From the NCBI GenBank assembly GCA_001931905.2, contig MSJI02000165.1:1-17534 (forward strand): DNA of 17,534 nt, written 5' to 3'. Origin of the DNA: Cladosporium sp. IMV 00045. Taxonomy: Eukaryota; Ascomycota; Dothideomycetes; Cladosporiales; Cladosporiaceae. The notes beneath the pieces are model-generated. The model saw only the letters and a list, made by a program, of their open reading frames with translations. It ran no database searches and was not told the origin of the DNA. How positions within the stretch are numbered: the first letter of the stretch is position 1; every line of letters starts with the position of its first letter. Shown here in pieces: positions 14,209-17,534 of this stretch. Both the position numbers and the translations under genes were made by a program.

Positions 14209-15917
14209 TCAAGAGCGCATCGGCTCAACAGACAGCCTATCCATCGTAACAGGCGTCATATCCTCCGAGATAAAGCTCCCTTCAGTAGCCAGACTCGGAG
14301 TGTCAGGCGTGAATTCGTCATGGTTCCCGAACAGCCCACGAGTCTCATGATCAAGGTGCGACAGCTCGAATTCCGTCAAAAAGCCGCCTCTCGGTGGGCT
14401 GCCGAAAGCAGCAGGAGAGTTGGTCATGGCCTTTGATGGACCGTCATAGCCGACTTGGACTTCGTTCGGGGTGTGAGGGTTGGAGAGACTGGGGTGTGTG
14501 ATCGTGCTGAAGGCATCGTCTTCCATCGGTTGTAGGAAGTAAGGGCTTGGAGGCTGCGAGACGTGGTGGGGGATGGGAGGTGGAGCCATGCTGTTTGGAA
14601 TCCACATTTGCTGCTGGGGTGAGGTTGTAGGGTGACTTGAGGTAGGCATGGAGGTTGGTGGGAAGTATGCTGCTTCTTGCTTGCGCATGCCACGATGGTG
14701 TCGCTCGATTCCGCCATAGTGTTGCGCGCCGGACACTCGAGCCTGCATAGCCCTTCTGTGTGCAGAGGCTGCACGAGTCGCCTGCCCGCCTTTTGCGCCG
14801 GAGATCTGGCGCTTGAGAGCGGGCGATGAGCGGCGCTCTGGCTTGCGCTTGGGGTCTTTGCGGTACCGAGTAGTGGAGATGACGCCTTCTTGAAGCGCGC
14901 GGTCGGTGAGGCGCCAGAGAGAGCCTTTCTTAGCGCCGTGCAGAGTAGAGGCAGTGACTCGCTCGAAGGCCTGTGTGGAGTCAGTAAGCTGTGCGTTGAC
15001 GAAGAAGTCACAGATGCTTCTGGATGACCTACCGCATTCATGCTGAGATTGTGTCTCACGCTGTTCTGCCAGCCAGTACTGGCCGAGTCTCGCGCTTTCT
15101 GGCTGTGTCGAAACACCCAGTTGTAGATGTCTTTGAGGCTCATGGTGTGATCTTGCGCTTCGAGCAGACATTGATGCAACAACTGGGCATAACATGGATC
15201 TGCAACCTCGCCGTTGACGTTCTCGTCCATGTCCTCTTCCTCAAGGATCATGTTGTCGTACTCCAGAAGTCCGGCGGTCGGCTGGCGTTGCTCGACGTGA
15301 TGAGGCGTGTGAAAGGCAGGTTCTTGATGCTGAGGTATCATCGTCGGAACAAAGCCGCCCGAGTTCGGGAGACCAACCGGGTTGGAGTAGTAGTGCTCGT
15401 GACTGACATCGTTCGGCAGACCGTGAAGCCGCAAGGGAAGTGAACGTTGAGCCATGGTTGATTGCTCATAGTTGTTTGTTGGGTACGCGTGAGTGGGCAT
15501 GCCGTGATAGCCCGAAGTGGTGTTCAGCTGCAAGCCGTGAACATGCGATGGCAGTGTGGTGAATGACGGATTCGAAGATGAGGCCTGCATTGCAACCTCG
15601 CTCTCGGTGCTGGAAAGAGCCATTCTCGACTCAATCGATGAACTCGGTTGTTGGAGCTTGGTATCTGATTGTGGTGATTGTCGAGCAACCTTGACTGTTG
15701 ATACAGATGCAGACGTCGATGTTGTATCGTCGTCGGCAGTGTCGAACGTGGTGTCGAGTAGAGCATCGAATGCTGTGCTGTCAAGCTGCTGTGAATGATC
15801 GAAGAATGTGTCGAGCAGTATGTCATCGCCACGAGGTGTCTGCTTCGGGGACGATGACTTGCTGTCACGCGGCTGGCAAGCGGTGGCTGAAGGGGAGGTC
15901 TCCATGACCATGTCCAT
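14209..15917 (-). CDS. Forkhead (winged helix) transcription factor
   Basis: Two exons, 15917-15033 and 14970-14209, joined across a 62-nt intron (GTAGGT...ACTGAC...ACAG); 548 residues. A stop codon lies in frame just before the ATG (TAA four codons upstream). The N-terminal 235 residues are Ser/Gln/His-rich. The forkhead domain spans about 240-325: YAQLLHQCLLEAQDHTMSLK, DIYNWVFRH, the recognition helix GWQNSVRHNLSMN, then KKGSLWRLTDRAL and the fungal extension GVISTTRYRKDPKRK. The intron falls directly after the recognition helix (Ala295). The C-terminus is Pro/Ser-rich with short acidic motifs such as LTEFELSHLDHE. The STTRYRK extension reminds me of the FhpA-type fungal forkhead proteins linked to development, but I am not certain of the subgroup. 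It acts in the nucleus as a DNA-binding regulator; targets unknown. Confidence 0.9.
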
Positions 15918-17534
15918 GTGGACTTAGTCGTGAGCAGAATGTCTTATCTTGTATGCAGGATATGACAGTCTCAGAAGGGCGCTTTTTTTTAAGACTGAAG
16001 CTGTTGTTCTGATCGTATGCAGACTTTAGATTGACTGGGATGCTCGGAGTGGGTTGAGCCAGCGTTTTGAATCCAGGCAGAGAGTACCGCTCTTGTGTTG
16101 TGCAGGGCGGAGGCAGCTCGCTGGCAACCTTCTTTACCACCTACTTCCCAGATCGAGCGTGAGGGTTAGCAAGCCGCCGATGGCCGTCCCGGCACCCAGG
16201 ATATGCTCCAAACTCGTCTGTGAGGTCAAAGGCCCAATTGGAAGGGCTACCGTTAATCGCGGACTTGTTCGCAGCAAAGAAAAACAATGTCAGATGGGTG
16301 GATGAAACAGCGGCGGAAGAGATAAAAGAGGCAACGGATATACCACGCCGACCCTACCTATGCGCCTAGCGCGAGAGTGTGTCTGTATTCACGCTGTCGG
16401 CCCGCGCATATGCTGGCAAGCTGCAGAGGGCATTGTCAGGCTGTGCAGTAACGCGGCCACTATCGGGAAGATGCGCATGCTGGCAGCAGCAGTGCTCGTC
16501 ATGAGCACCAGCACATGGAGGCCGCATAGCAGACGGCTTTGACAGTATGGACGCACAGACTCTCAAATTGCCAAAGGGAGACTACGCTGCCCGCAGAACG
16601 ATAGCAACTGCTGGGCGACAAACGAGAGACGTACCTACCCTAAAGCCATTGGACGTGGACAACGCCAACATACGCATAGGCTGCTGTATTACGAGGCGAG
16701 GTTGGGATCAAGGAAGATCCAAACCATCGATGCACAAGACCACGGTCCGAGCAGTGGAAGAGAGGAGGGCGGATGGTAGGCAGCCGCGGGCCGGCCTCAG
16801 ACAGAACAGAGGTCGCACGTGATAAGGCGAGGTGGCTGACGGACACCTGCTCACGGGAACATTAGACTCATCCGCGGACGCAAGACCGGCAACCAGCGGC
16901 ACGACGGCCACCCGCTCAGTGCGCTCTCTACACGGGCGACGACAATGGACAGTGGTCGTGTGGGACATGCGCCTGGGGAATACAGGGCCGCAGCCGGTGA
17001 ATGGACAGCTGCAGTGCCACCAATAGCCCGCACACCGCACGCCCTGAGATGGTGCAACGGGCCTAGACTTCCTGTCCTGCCAGGATGCGTAATCTTGCTT
17101 GATGTTGCTTGTCGGTCTCTAATTGTGCTGGTTGTTTGGATATGTCTGCCGCTTGGGTTGTTTGGCGTGGCATGGGGTCGGGGAGGACTTTGTCGGCGCT
17201 GGCAGCGTTTGCTGATGTAATTGTCAGTACAGACAAGCATGGCCTTCGGTATCTCGCTATGTTTGGACTCAACCTCAAAGGTAGCATTCAACTGCACAGC
17301 CTGCTCGAGCGTCTATAGCGCTTTGCCGACGCAAGTATAGTAGATTGCGCCACACATCAAGCGCCTACCCGTCTGTAACGACGCTCGGTTATCTGCGTCT
17401 ATCCGGCTTCTTGACGGGTGTACGCCATATATGCAACGTCGAACACCAGCAATTCGGCGAGTAGAGTAGGTGCGTGCTGCGCGTACGTCTCACCGCAGCT
17501 GTTTCATCAATAGATTGAGCTGGGTGATTCACAG
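15918..17534. other. Gene-free region upstream of the forkhead gene
   Basis: The first several hundred bases probably hold the long 5' leader and promoter of the forkhead gene, as is common for fungal regulators. The longest frame here (16851-17297, minus, 148 codons) has no recognisable domain and a composition rich in Arg, Pro and Ser, so I do not support it as a gene. No tRNA, repeat array or transposon remnant found. Confidence 0.5.

Noticed and set aside
14424..15032. Continuation of forkhead exon 1 without splicing
   Set aside because: Reading through 15032 destroys the forkhead domain; the 62-nt intron restores the wing region KKGSLWRL in frame.
16851..17297. 148-codon minus-strand frame near the window end
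   Set aside because: No recognisable domain, low-complexity composition and overlapping open frames on the other strand.

Overview
This is a eukaryotic nuclear segment from a filamentous ascomycete (Pezizomycotina; a Dothideomycete is my guess, not shown). The signs are short introns (55-62 nt) with GTNNGN donors and CTRAC branch sites, compact intron-poor genes, and fungal gene families (a Spa2-type polarisome protein, a class I photolyase with an N-terminal extension, a fungal forkhead factor).

Layout. Positions 1-1224 (+) hold the 3' end of a Spa2-like polarity gene. About 7 kb without a conventional protein gene follows. Most of it (about 2400-6770, minus strand) reads as one multi-exon transcript of about 15 small exons, with eleven introns carrying box C/D snoRNA-like elements. 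At 8163-8546 (-) is a small protein with a mitochondrial-type N-terminus. At 8939-11364 (+) is a three-exon M28 peptidase of the glutamate carboxypeptidase II family. It converges on a photolyase gene at 11616-13526 (-). A forkhead transcription factor in two exons lies at 14209-15917 (-). From 15918 to the end I see no supportable gene.

The snoRNA locus is the notable part. Eleven introns each contain a C box (RTGATGA or a near match) and a D box (CTGA) on the minus strand. The last base of the D box lies 66-81 nt from the 3' splice site in all eleven, although the introns range from 162 to 376 nt. This is the spacing described for intron-processed snoRNAs in animals. One guide has 13 nt complementary to the conserved large-subunit rRNA element UUAAGGUAGCCAA. 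Three consecutive introns carry 10-13 nt complementary to the central region of U6 snRNA, and two of these are closed by long inverted repeats. Two introns appear to be GC-AG. The spliced exons keep two reading frames almost free of stops, so I cannot decide whether the host is non-coding or encodes an unrecognised protein.

The protein genes show no common pathway. They look like ordinary housekeeping and regulatory neighbours: polarity, extracellular or vacuolar peptidase, DNA repair and transcription. Matches to rRNA and U6 rest on my memory of those conserved sequences and need an alignment to confirm.
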